Part shown: piece after piece, positions 27,701 to 39,629 of the stretch
Layout of the letters: the number at the start of each line of letters is the position of its first letter
How positions within the stretch are numbered: position 1 is the stretch's first letter
NCBI RefSeq assembly: GCF_910591885.1
Contig: NC_063271.1
Coordinates: 18,925,334 to 18,989,333, forward strand
DNA length: 64,000 bases
Direction: 5' to 3'
Origin: Bombus terrestris
Taxonomy: Eukaryota; Arthropoda; Insecta; Hymenoptera; Apidae
Notes under the pieces: model-generated
The model's input: only the letters and a program-made list of their open reading frames with translations
Databases searched by the model: none
What the model was told of the DNA's origin: nothing
Program-made: the position numbers and the translations under genes

Positions 27701-28628
27701 TCTTATTAAATTTTACAATTGCACTTATTGGCAAAGGAAATCAAATAAATATTTTTAACAATAATCATATTATTATTTAATATGGAAAAAAGCGTTTTTT
27801 TCTTTTCTTTTCTACAATTATACTGATTTTATATTCGCATACATTTCTTTTTTTTTTTAAATTTAATAAAGGAATTTTTGCTTTGTTTTTTCTCTTAATT
27901 CATATTGTAAAATACTTTGAAACATAAATAAGTGAATCTGAAATATGTATATTTATGAAAATTAATTATTGGCAGCTTTTGTCTACATTCAAAGCTGTTA
28001 AAGACAATCGTTCTTTTAAAAAATGTTTTTGATAACTTATTATAAAAAAGTATACATTCGTGACATCATGCATTTGTTAGTGTTTCCGTCAATTTGCATT
28101 TCTTTAAATTAATGTTTAATTAACAAAGGAAGGAATATATATAAGAGGGGTGACTTCTTTCTATGAACTAAATGAAATATTGAGGATATTTGTACTAAAA
28201 TCTTGCAACTCCTGTATTCATCTGCCATAAACAGAATAACAAAAGTTGATATCTTTTTCTACAGCCATTGGACTTTATCAGCATTAAAAAAAAAAGGCCA
28301 TTGTATAAAGTAACACATAATATGAAATGGACAATTAAGTCGATCGATTGCAGGAATGATAAAATGACGTGAAAAATACAATCGGTCGCCTTTCTTGTGC
28401 ATTATATGAATATATTCTGTGTAATGGCCGTTAAGGTGATCCAATTTTACGGATCTAGGACTGTTGGGAAAACCAGAATTGTTTAACCCCTTTAGTGTAA
28501 GTATTATAGTAAATTATAAGTTACAAAAAATTTTCTTCGGCTTTGTCCTTCCTTTTGTGGTAAATCTTTTTCTAGGTAGTGTCTTCTGTGCCAAACCACG
28601 ACATGAATGGCTTCCTAAAGGAGAAACA
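24706..28628. other. Non-coding stretch between Megf8 and GPCPD1
   Basis: No coding frame is supported. The block at about 25560-25800 is richer in GC than its surroundings and is a reasonable place for the Megf8 transcription start. An AT/ACAT microsatellite lies at 26169-26215. The upper part next to 28629 should contain the GPCPD1 3' UTR. A TTTATT (AATAAA on the minus strand) near 27331 is one possible poly(A) signal, 1.3 kb past the stop. Otherwise I see nothing here. Confidence 0.5.
26169..26215. repeat. AT / ATAC microsatellite
   Basis: A dinucleotide AT run followed by several ATAC (CATA) tetranucleotide units, in non-coding DNA between Megf8 and GPCPD1. Confidence 0.85.
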
Positions 28629-31600
28629 TCAAAGACAGTCTTTCGCAGACTCATCCTCTCCGCAAATTTCTGGTAACGCTGTCGTTTGGCCACATACTAA
28701 ATCTGAGATACTTTTAGCTTTTACCGAGTGGCCGAAGGATTTTGCACAAACGCTGAAATCTTTTGTCATTTCACTGATCTCATTGCTCTCCTGATGGTCA
28801 CATGTACTTGGTAATTTAATGGTTGACATGGGGTATATATTATCACCAAGATTGTTCTTACCAAAAGATGCGAGTGAGGATGTAGTTGACGTGGTTGTAA
28901 TCATATTTCGCGATTTGTCGATTTCCATGTAGTATTCCTTAAATAAATTAAATTGTGCTGTTCGTTTTTTTCTATATTCATAAGAATATAAATATTAGTA
29001 CTACTACTAACCTTTTCCGTATTCAAAGAATTAGTAATTTGAGGTTGCGGTGCACAACTTTGATTACACTGTGCCAAAGCAATTAGTGCCTTTTGATTTT
29101 CTCTTGCATCAACCAAAAATATACTTTCTTTGACTTCCTTTGCGTTGTATTCATCAATTCTACAGATAATATTAAATAATTATAGCATATCTTTGTTCAT
29201 AAGTAAATAATTCACGTGCTTGAAGATTACTCACTTGTCATAAATTACTGCATGCAAACCAAGTTTCTTTAAATGTCGAATTGTATCTTTATCATTATTG
29301 TCATCTCCCCAGCAAAAAATGATTAAACCAGCATCCTTTACAAATTTAACTTGTGACGGATCCCTAAGAATATCTTCGGTATGGACATTAATTCCTAAGA
29401 TATCAGCTGCTAATGCATGTCTAACAGCCATTGGCACAGTTTGACATCTTGGATCATGATAAGTAGGATATTTTGAGGTAATGCCTTGTGTCAAAAATAC
29501 TACCGGATACTTATTTTGTTTAAGACGGATCATGGCACAGATATCTGGATTAAATGATGAGAAAACGATTTTCCTATCTCCCCCATATTCTAGTACGACT
29601 TTCAATATAATATCCAAATATAGATTGAGATCGAAAGGATGGTTAAGCTCGAACGTGCCATCCTGTGTATATAGATTACGATTTCCGTAAGAAAATAATA
29701 AAAATACTAAATAGATAAAAAAGTAAATTTATTACTTTTACCTTTAATTGCATAGTCCATTTAATTTCAATATTACATCCGACATGTTGTTCTAATTCTT
29801 GTAATACGGTCTGAAGCGTTGGAAAAGGCTGATGATCTTCTAAATCCTCATCAAAAAATTTTGGATTCTTTTCTCGACCTTCAGCCACATGATAAACCTG
29901 TAAGAAAATTTTATTTTGTAAAGGATTTATAAAATAAAGCACTTCATCAACGTAACTCTGTTAGATCATAAAAAATTGGTAAAAGTAGTACAATGTTTGA
30001 TGTAAGAGACTTTTTTGAAGCCAAATAAAAGCAAACACTCTGGAGTCATGTGAATATAGTAAATATATAATATCATGGAAGGCATGATATTATCTACATG
30101 CTGTGATAATGTGATTTTTTATACATATTTTCGATGAACAAGTTCGCGCCCCCGTGCGGAGGCAAATACGCACAGTCAGAGGGGAATGAAACTGGTGAAA
30201 GATTATTAAAAAATGATCTTTAAGATTTTTAAAGCATTTTTGCAAAAAGATCATTTGGTGATATTACATAATAGGTAAAAAATATTTTTCCATTGAATTT
30301 ACATACTTTGATGTCTTATAGTATCAAGATTAAGCTTTTAATCCAAGCATAAAATGTACGATATTGTGGTACAATGATGTGGTATTAAAAATTAATTTTA
30401 GTTGGTTTTAGAATAAATTTTAAACAGGCATGCATCGAGTTTTTTAAAATAACTAATTTGTTATATATTTTGGCGACGAGTTAGGCGGCGCAAGCGGTAT
30501 GAAAGCTCACCAGTTGGTTAACCCCCTGCTCAGCTTTATCAACGAAATACAGCACCTTACCCAACGAGTCCCACCACGGGTAATAAAAATCCTGTTGAAT
30601 ATTAAAAAGAGAAAAGTACGAATAGGTATGTTACACCTATAAATTCATGATTGCATGTCTGTGTATCTACATACGATACAATCCCTGAAGTAACTGATTT
30701 CTCCTTTAATACAAAAAAGGACATAAAAAGCAAGTTATTAATACGCGTAGCAGTTTTAATAAGCCGCATTCTATGTGATTAATGGTAGATGAGAAATTAT
30801 ATTAAATGCACTTTATTAACTTTCTAATTGATTATGTAATTAAAAATATATAGTGACTTATTATTAACATTCCTTAATAATTAATGAAGTTAATGCTATA
30901 ATATTCTTACTTATTTTTTGTACACACAATGTTAATTATTTAGTTTATATTATTCGTGTATTAGTTGTTAACAAATTAAGTGTAAATAAGGTTTTTAAAA
31001 AGTTCTTCATGTTGTTGAATTGTGTATGGTTTATAATAAAATAAAAAAATAAAATCCATTAAAATATTAAAATCTGTAAATAACTGTAAAAGTGAAACTA
31101 CGTATATGATGTCAGAGAAAATAGCATAAATTATTCAAGTCGAAATATATATAGAATCAAAGTAGTTACATATTCATGAAAATTACCTTCAACAGATGTA
31201 ACTGCTCCAATGTAAGGTCCTTAACAGGTATTTCCAACATATCCATAGCTTCTATTTGTTTCTTGCGTTTTAATGAAATAGATACATAGAAATCGTGGTA
31301 AATAACTGGTATATGGTCTTTAGACAGTTGGACATCAAATTCAACCATATCAGCTCCATGATATGATGCAGTCTTTAAAGAAGCTATTGTATTTTCACGT
31401 ACATTAGCACAGCTATAAATAAATTGCAATATATAAACTTCAGCTCTAGGCTTAGATATGACAACACCAAATTACATATTAATAGAAGAATGCAAGATAA
31501 TAGAAATAAAAGAAAAAGCATTAAAAAGAACAGCAAGATATGAGAAGAAAGTCCTAGAATCAAGAAAGGAATTAGTAAAGGATTGTATAAAGGAAAGAGA

Positions 31601-34600
31601 GAGAAACTGGGGAAATGGCCATGAAGGGAAAAGAGCAAGAAAGAGAAAGAAGAGACTAGAAGAGGCGAGAAAGCGAGGGATGTAGACAGAAGCAAGAGAT
31701 GAGCAAGAAAAGATGACAGCAGATCAGATTATAGAGGAAAGAAGAAAGAGAGAAGCAGAAGAGAGGGGAAAAAGGATAAGGGAATCCAAATATAATATAC
31801 ACTATGGAAATATAGCCAAAGAAAAATTACCAAAGTACCTAGAAGGGAGGATGAAGTGGAAAGACAGAAGAATACTGACAAGATTCAGATGTGGAAACGA
31901 GATCAAAGCAAGGGAATACTGGAAGGAAGAGGGAGAAAAAAGATGCAGATTATGTAAAAGGAATGAAGAAGACCAGAGACATGTAATAGAAGAATGTGAA
32001 ATAACGGGAGGACCAAAGGACATAGGAAAAGTATTAAATGAGACGGGAGAAGGTTTAGCAGAACTTAAAGCAATAATAGAAAACAGAAGGGCAAACGACA
32101 GGAAGGATGCAAAGCAAGAAGACTAAAGCACAAAGTTGCAATAATTTTTTAGTCATTAATGATTAATTTGTAGTTCCTAGTTTTAGTTTTTAGAGAATAG
32201 AATAACTAAGGGAGTGCAATAGAATACAGTGGAAAAGAGGGGAGGTAGATATATAAGAAAAGAATTAGACATAAAAGATGTAAAACCGAAAGTTCGTCCA
32301 AAGCCGAAAGGCACGGATTAAGCAACAATAAATAAAATAAATAATATAAACTTCAGCTCATCTAAATAATTTCTAAAAAATGTTATCTTTTTAATAACTT
32401 TAAAGATATTAACATACTTCTCTGTTTGAAAGGATGTACCCAATCCTCTGTGTCCTACATCCAAGCCAGACCACCGTTGTTCCCAATGTTTTGCATATGA
32501 AATATTCATATCCCATGGATAATCCGGAATTGATTTTATTACAACATATTCCACTGTAAGTTGCCCTAAAAAAATATATGTATAGCAATTATCAATAATA
32601 TTCAATACTAAAAGATAAAAAAGATAATACTATACCAATTGGTCTATGTTTTGTGCTTGTAATTGGTACTGTTAGAAGCCCAACACTGGACTGTAATGTG
32701 CTAGGCAAGATGTAGCTGAAACCGATATGACTTGGTGGTTCTCCTGGAAAACATCTTGAGCTGTACACGTAGTAGTCCACTAAGTATGCCTGGAAAAACA
32801 ATTTACTTAACATACATGGATAAATACTACTATTTATAACAACACCAAATGCTTGCATCAACATTTTTTGCTCATCCATTATAGAGCTTGCCTCAATATT
32901 AATTAACTCCAATGATCAAGGAAATATGAAAAAACTTTTCTTGTGAATATGTATCTCTAATCTGAGAAACAAGTAAATTAGAGATTCTAATGAAATGTGG
33001 TAAAATTTTATGGCAAATTATTAAAGATCCTTGACCACTAAAAATCGTAGGAATTAAACTATATCATTAAAGACATGTGTACATCTTTTGCTTTTCCACA
33101 AAATTCTGTTACTTTTTTGGCAGATTCAAATAATTTGTAGGCAAAAGCAACAAATTACTAGTGAATGATAAAACAAAGGGCGATAATTTATTTCCTACAT
33201 AATCTAGCAATGAACCAGACCAATAATTGCCAAATGCTGTACTCTGCCTGATGACGCGTATCCCGCAACACCTGCCGATCATTCATTATTAAATTTCGAT
33301 ATCAAGTCTGCAAGGTTTGTAATTCAGATTCAGAAGATTCTGACAGCTTAGTCTGGTATTGGCCGCGCAGCGGTGTCACGTACGGTACAGTAGAGTTGGT
33401 CAGAGCTAGAAAATATTAGTAGTACACTAAAAGGATATAGGAGTGATGGGAGCCTCACCATTTTCGACGCACACAGATGGATATGAGGTGTGACAGCGTT
33501 GACATCTCTAAATTCTTGGGGTTTTTTAGGATGACTACAACTCACGTAAACCGATTTCATACAACGAATAGAATGCATAATTTACATGATAAATATTGTC
33601 AAAGTCCGATATTTTAGACTATGATAATGCAATGCGCTTTAAAAAATTTTGCGATTTACGAGAGATTAGCCTAAGGATAGGTGCGGTAGGGCGAACGACA
33701 ATCAAGACCATCATATCTCTGTGTGATGTCATGTGACACAGATGTAAAGTGGTAGACGATGCTTTAGCATCGATACATCAGATTGCATGTTAGCATCATC
33801 ATTTGCACCAGAGGTCTTGCTTTGTACAAAGCTGACGGTTGTCTTCGTTCCAGGCCAGTGCGCGTGACATCGCTTCTGGTTTCCAAGGAGGGCAATAGCT
33901 GCTGAACAAGTTTAATTATCTTTTACCAAGTAATTTGAACAAGTCGCGAGAGAAGACGTGGCCGGCCTACTCGTGGTCTACTGAAAACTCACATGGTATG
34001 GTCAATGCGTATCTTTAGTGTGTCGAATTTTTTATATGAATTACCACTAGTTCGTAATTTATTGCTCTGCCACATCTACAACTTTTATTAATCTTTCTCA
34101 TTCATTATTTATCTGCCACTTAATAAAGATGTACTTTTGTCATTAAAATTAAGATGTCAAATCAAAAGAAGACATATTTTGTTCTTTGATTGTTTGTATG
34201 TTTTTACAGTTAGCTTATATATTACTGAAGACAATGCCTTCGATGTCTCCATCTGTAGACCTATCCACGACGAATAGGCTGGTTTGAAATAAGTATTGGA
34301 GATCTACCCTATGTACATAATACAATGTCATACAAATTATAAGTAATGCAAGCAATAAATACCAACCAATGGTTATTCATTCAGTTGTGTATTTACTATG
34401 ATTTCTTGATGAGGCACTTCATATGATTACTTACGATAGTTTCAGGATATCGAACCGCGACATTGAAGATAACAAATTCGTCTTCATTATAAGCTCGACC
34501 AAATTGCTCCTGTATCTTGAAACAAGCTTCTTCATCATTCATTGCCTAAAATTATAACAAGAATATATTATCATAAAAATAAATATGATAATCATTGATT

Positions 34601-35824
34601 TTTATAAAGAAAACGTAGTAGAATTATGCATACCGCAATTTCTGTAATACTAAAGGCAGGTTGATCAACAACATCTTGTGTATCCATAGAAAGACTATCA
34701 TCTACACAATCGCCACCAAATTGTTGCAATTCTAAGGAACTGTGCCTAACTAGATTTACAGGTGTCATCTAAATTAAAAAAAATTTGTTCTAATTCTCAA
34801 TTTTTAAATATTAATATACAAATATGTAATTTTAAAACACACCTTAATGTGTACTTTCCTATTTTGTAGTCTATTCTTCCATAATTTAATTGGATTATTA
34901 AAAAGCTTAAATTGTATCACAGTTTCATCGGTCAACCAGCCCCGTTCAATTTTACAGTAGCCGTTGTAATAACCGAATTTATCCGGATCTGGCAATGTGT
35001 CACTAGTAAAATTGCTAGATGCTGTAACAAATTCTTTTACTTAATGTTGCAATTTATAATAAAAATATAATTTTTTAATTAATTAATCTATATAAAATAT
35101 ACTTGATTACATACTGTTCTTTTTGATAAAGCGTGGTGTCATATGAGTTTCCCATCTACGAATGATAAGAGTTTTGGCCGAATTTTTAGTACCATTAGAT
35201 TGACAGATGACTGCAACAAAATATCGAAACTCTACATCAGCATCGATGGGAAGTGCAACCTTTTGCGAAAATATTTGTCCACCTCTGAAATTTACAAATT
35301 TCATTTATTATATTTTAAGTAAAGTACATGAAAAATAAAATAGTATAAATCATCATGAATATCTAAATGTTTATCTTTACTTACTCATCATCTACATCAC
35401 CAAATGAATTATCTCCAGCATTGTCATGTATATCATCACTATAAAAGTCTCCACTACTGTTGTTATCAAAAATTGTTGGAGAATCCCGACTGCCATGTTC
35501 TTGTGACAATTGAATTGCCTGGTTGTGATTCCAAGCACCCAGTTCAGGCAAATTACCCACTACATATAAGACTTCACTCTTTTCTAATTTATGTACCTGA
35601 TTAAAATTAAAGATAATTGAAGTTATTCTAAAACTATTGGTTTAACGAGTAACAATACTAATATCAGTACTAATTACCTGGACTCTAAAAATCCAGTCCC
35701 TTTTAGATCCCCTCATGTCTGATGTATGTTCAGTTGCCACCTCGATGAAGTTAGTCTCACGTGGTACCTCTTGCTGCTTGTATTGCACCCCCTCTTTGTT
35801 CTCTATAAACCATATCCGCTGCAT
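28629..35824 (-). CDS. GPCPD1: Glycerophosphocholine phosphodiesterase GPCPD1 (CBM20 + GDPD)
   Basis: Thirteen constitutive exons: 35678-35824, 35385-35596, 35115-35284, 34843-35021, 34634-34768, 34435-34545, 32636-32789, 32418-32565, 31187-31412, 29742-29897, 29235-29662, 29012-29159 and 28629-28937. They give 840 residues; human GPCPD1 has 672. ATG 35824 is the first start after an in-frame stop. Residues about 44-210 form a CBM20 starch-binding-type domain (ELGAWNHNQAIQL). The GDPD catalytic domain starts near 405 with GHRG (H408, R409), followed by ENT, VEFDVQ and YHDF, so the catalytic His/Arg and metal-binding Glu/Asp/His are present. Later landmarks are NIEIKW, IVFSSF, FLTQG and IFCWGDD. 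The enzyme is expected to split glycerophosphocholine into choline and glycerol-3-phosphate in the cytosol. The serine/threonine-rich C-terminal tail (about 739-840) is not recognised. One intron holds a LINE; a possible extra in-frame exon and alternative first exon are listed separately. Confidence 0.95.
30511..30591 (-). CDS. Candidate 27-codon cassette exon of GPCPD1
   Basis: An 81-nt open segment is flanked by TTCAACAG at its 5' side and GTGAGC at its 3' side. It lies between exons 9 and 10 of the main model, and both neighbours break at phase 0, so it can be included or skipped without a frameshift. It encodes a segment beginning DFYYPWWDSLGKVLYF and ending in EQGVNQL. It is less AT-rich than the surrounding intron, as exons here are. 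It would insert into the GDPD barrel after the LHLLK stretch, where vertebrate proteins have no counterpart that I recognise. Without transcripts it could also be a chance open segment. Confidence 0.45.
31431..31446. repeat. Target-site duplication, left copy
   Basis: The 16-base ATATAAACTTCAGCTC matches the copy at 32344-32359 exactly. The two copies bracket the truncated LINE. This copy lies between the element and the acceptor of GPCPD1 exon 9. Confidence 0.9.
31447..32343 (+). mobile_element. 5'-truncated non-LTR retrotransposon (LINE)
   Basis: An 897-bp insertion, antisense to GPCPD1, with perfect 16-bp target-site duplications at both ends and an A-rich tail of AATAAAT-type units. The frame 31458-32126 is very rich in Lys, Glu and Arg. 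It contains RRILTRFRCGNEIKAREYW and a CCHC finger (C-x2-C-x8-H-x4-C, beginning CRLCK). These are typical of the C-terminal end of hymenopteran LINE ORF2 proteins after the reverse transcriptase. The endonuclease and reverse transcriptase are missing through 5' truncation. One in-frame TAG at 31683-31685 breaks the remaining frame, so the copy is dead. Perfect duplications point to a fairly recent insertion. The exact LINE clade was not determined. Confidence 0.9.
32344..32359. repeat. Target-site duplication, right copy
   Basis: Second 16-base copy of the LINE target site, identical to 31431-31446. It directly follows the A-rich tail. Confidence 0.9.
33546..33578 (-). promoter_or_regulatory. 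Candidate alternative first coding exon of GPCPD1
   Basis: Inside the 1.65-kb intron before exon 7, ATG at 33578 opens 11 codons that end exactly at a strong donor, TTTAC|GTGAGT. They join in phase 0 to exon 7. The upstream minus-strand sequence (about 33600-34000) is richer in GC than its surroundings, as a promoter might be. An isoform from here would lack the CBM20 domain and keep the whole GDPD domain. This is a model from splice-site logic only. Confidence 0.35.
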
Positions 35825-37321
35825 ATTACTATGTTTTCTTTTTGTCACTGTTTTTCTCTTTCAATTCTCTGTGTTTCAAGGTGTGTTCAATTCACATCAG
35901 CTAATTTTCTGTAATAAGGGTCTTATTGTAAAGAAGATTTTAGAATAGCAATCAAATGGGATAATTATTAGATAGATACAATTTTTATAAAAATCGATTT
36001 CTGTAAATTCCTTTTATAATATATATTATTATCGAAAATAATATATTAAGAATTATTCTTTATATTTAATATGTAGGATATTACTTAATATAGTTTTATC
36101 ACTTTTTGATCAATGTAAATAATTTTTGGAATCTAGTAAGCATTATCAAAATTTTAAAAGAACACTCAAATGATTATGTATACAATTGTTAAATTAAATC
36201 CCAAATATGAAAAATATTGGATTTTTATACATTTTTTAGAACAAAGTTTTCAGATCTTTGATATATGTATATTTCATGTATGTATTGTATGTATATATGT
36301 ATATTATTTGCTCCACAAATATACATATTTTTAATATGTTTAAATCATTTTATTTATTTATTTAGAGTTTATAGATTTTATTAAAATGTTATTAATGTTA
36401 TATTTACTGGGAAGATTTAAACATGATAATATTAAAACAAATTATAATATATAAGATAAAACACTGTGTTATTCAATGGTGAACAACCTTCAAAAGTGAA
36501 AGCAGGAAAAGAGAGCTTAAAGAAATAAATTTAAAATATATCATTTTGTGATTAACTATTAAGAATAATTTGACTACCATATATCTAGAATTCTTTTTTA
36601 ATGCAGAAATTTTTTCATAAATAACGTAACTTTATATAGAATAAGTTTTATAAAATATAGTTTGGGAACGAAAATAAAAGATAATTTTACGTTTTGCATA
36701 TTTTTAAAGCAGTTGTAGATTTCTGATATTTTACGAAATTGTTTGCAAGATAATTCCCTTTGTATTAATACATAACAATAGTAGATTATTGCAACATCAT
36801 AAATACACTAATACATTTTGCGCTAGTAAAATATAGCATAGTACAGTGCAATGCGATAAAATATAATATAAAAACCGCACCAGCACACACCAATACATGA
36901 AACAAAAGCGAAACATCCAGCACTCTTTTTTCAGTAATGAAGGGAACAATTTCCAGATTATTCAATAATAAATGCAATATTGAATCTGGAAAGCACATGT
37001 GTTAATAGTATATAAATATTAGCAAATGTGAAATAATTTCTGTGTCATGTCATATGTGAGTTTCGTATAATGAATAAAGCAAACCTTCTAAGTCGTTGTC
37101 AAATCACGATAATACAGATATTTTCGTAATTTTAATAGGAAAACTACTTATATGGAAATACACTGATGTAAGAAAGTTTGAAAACAGCTTTCAAACATGT
37201 CGGAAACGAGGAAAAAATAGAAAAGAATTTGGTTAGTGAGAAAAATGTGAAGATACTCAATCTCTGTTTCGAATTGATTTTGGATATTAAACGGTATCAT
37301 TTCTGAAAATTGTTAGTTTAC

Positions 37322-37560
37322 CTATTATATCGAAAAATTTCGGTGGGTTTTACTCGTAAAGTTTGATTGGCAGCCTGGTATTCACCTCGTACAAGAATGC
37401 GTGTTATTTGACGAATGCCCAAGGCAATCGCTCTATATTTTTTAACGAATTTGTCATAATTCGTCTCTTCACAGCACAGCACAACTATTTTAACTGACAC
37501 GAAACGACTTACACGAGTGCAGCACTACACCTTACACCGCAGTAGTTTTTCTTGCACGAA
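37322..37560 (-). other. Possible 5'-UTR first exon of GPCPD1
   Basis: A minus-strand segment ends in a good donor (AATAG|GTAAAC at 37322) about 1.5 kb upstream of the first coding exon. It has a 60-codon open frame but no ATG in that frame. It is relatively GC-rich and next to the gene desert, so it is a fair candidate for the transcription start region. The 5' boundary is a guess. Confidence 0.3.
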
Positions 37561-37599
37561 TGAAGTAATGGTCGATTTGGCAACGCCGTGAACATGGAA

Positions 37600-39412
37600 G
37601 TGACGACAACGATGGCTCAGTAGAACCTCCAATTCAAATTGATTAAATTTATTGTGCTTTGAGAAATTTATTATATACCAATCTTATTTAAAAATACATA
37701 TGCATTAGTAGTAATATTACTAACTGTACTTCTTAGTAAGTCAAAAATATTTTATACGATGCAAATATATAGATATCCTTATTTAACTGATGTTTCACAA
37801 AATTTCGAGTAGTTACTTCCTGTCCGCCATACTGTGGCGAATACAATAAACGATATATTTATCGAGTAAAAGTAATTTTTTATATTATTTTTCTTCTATC
37901 TATACTTTTGTACAATATTCCGAAAATAGAAATTTTTTAATAAACTATTTCGATACGGATCGTTGTATAAAAAAATAACATTTGAGTTTCGATGTCGTAC
38001 CAGTTCATCTCCATTACTCGTAAAATTTTCGACGTCTCTTTCACATTCACTTAAGAACTTCCGTTATTGCCATACACGGTATGCAATAAATCAATGTTCA
38101 ACTTTCAAAGACTTTCTATCAGAATGTTACATTTCCATCGCTAAATGCAATAATTTGCACACATCAATTTTGAACGATATACATACTATTGAGGACAATA
38201 CCTATAAAATGCGCTACATAATTTCGTTACCTTAGCTGGAGGTATCGATATATGTGTAGGGATAGACGAAAATCATACAGCAGCATTTAAGGTTCTACTG
38301 TCTTTTCTATTTGGTATAATAATAAGTATATATCTCTTTTTATTCTTTTATTTCCTTTTGTTTTCTCATGAGTAGATATAGATATGACAAAAATTTTAAC
38401 ACATTCGATTGGAAGAAGGGTAGTAGTGACAACAGGAAAACACTCGTTAAAAAAAATCGACCATAGGGGAACTAGAATAAGAGTAACGACGCATTAAAAG
38501 AGGAAACTACTCAATGCAAAATGATGTGCCAATACTATAACTACTTATCTTTTCGCAACTGTATATAATAAGAACATTCAATTAATTACAACTGGTAGCT
38601 ATATGTATATGAATCAAGCACAATCATTACCGTTTCTATTTGGTTTCCAATATGTGTTTCAAACATTAGAATGTTCTTCTGATTTTTTTAAATATTTGAA
38701 TTAAATATTTTTAATTACCATTTTTGTCTATACAATGTTTAGTTTTTTTAATTATTTTATTTAAAATAATAAAAATGTGACAATTTACATTGCAATATAA
38801 ATATAAGAACAATAATATGAACATATCTGTGTATTAAAGATATCACGCTACGTTTTAACGTTTTTAAAAACGTGTTAATAGAACATATTTTTGCTAAATC
38901 ATATGTTTCTTGGATTACATCTTAGATTACACCTTAGAAACAGATGTAACACTGCACCATATTAGAAAATGTAATAGTCATCCAATGCCAGACCTGATTC
39001 GGCTTCGAGTTTGACTATTAAAACGTGAAAGGTGTATAGGCGTCATATAGTAGTATATAAATTTAAGAATCGTATAAAGATAGAGTCATTTGTTATCAAA
39101 TCGTTAAGAATTGCAATTTGTTGGTTCTAAATAACTTAGAATATGTTCCTGACGATTATGAAATATATTCGTGATTTGACTTGCGACTTGGTGGAATAAG
39201 AATAAGAAATTATGATTATAAAAGAATTTAATTTTTCCCTGAAATTTATTGTTCTATTTGCTTTTTAATAGCAAAATTTCTTCATGGCTAATAGCTAATA
39301 TGTCTTATATATCAGAAAACTACATTCTTTTCATATCTGTTATTTTGGAACTTCAACTGATAAGTGAAGAAAGTATATACGCAACATCGTTCCTTTTCTT
39401 TTCTTTGATTTA
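37600..39412. other. Non-coding DNA
   Basis: AT-rich sequence without a supported gene. The open frame at 37963-38235 has no domain, no splice context and no coding-like composition. Confidence 0.5.
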
Positions 39413-39627
39413 TTAGGTCATCCCATAAGTTCGTGCCGACTTTTGTGTATACATTTCATGTGTCGATGTATAAACATACGGCGATAAGGGACCAATGCAC
39501 TTGAAAAATGGGAAGAAGTTGTACAACGAGAGGGGGATTACATTTTTTCATGAAACTGAAAGGTATGTAAACGATCTTAACATATATAACCGCTCGAAAA
39601 ACGGAACGAACTTATGGGATGACCTAA
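39413..39627 (+). mobile_element. Internally deleted mariner transposon
   Basis: A 215-bp element bounded by inverted repeats that match for 22 bp, beginning TTAGGTCATCCCATAAG. TA dinucleotides flank it at 39411-39412 and 39628-39629, as expected for Tc1/mariner insertion. The interior keeps the last codons of a transposase (frame 39500-39553, ending WEEVVQREGDYIF then S and stop), so it is a deletion derivative of an autonomous mariner and not an unrelated MITE. It cannot make transposase but keeps both ends. Confidence 0.92.
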
Positions 39628-39629
39628 TA

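Noticed and set aside
31713..32126. Independent host gene for the Lys/Glu-rich zinc-finger protein
   Set aside because: Target-site duplications, A-rich tail and the CCHC finger with LTRFRCGN mark it as the end of a LINE.
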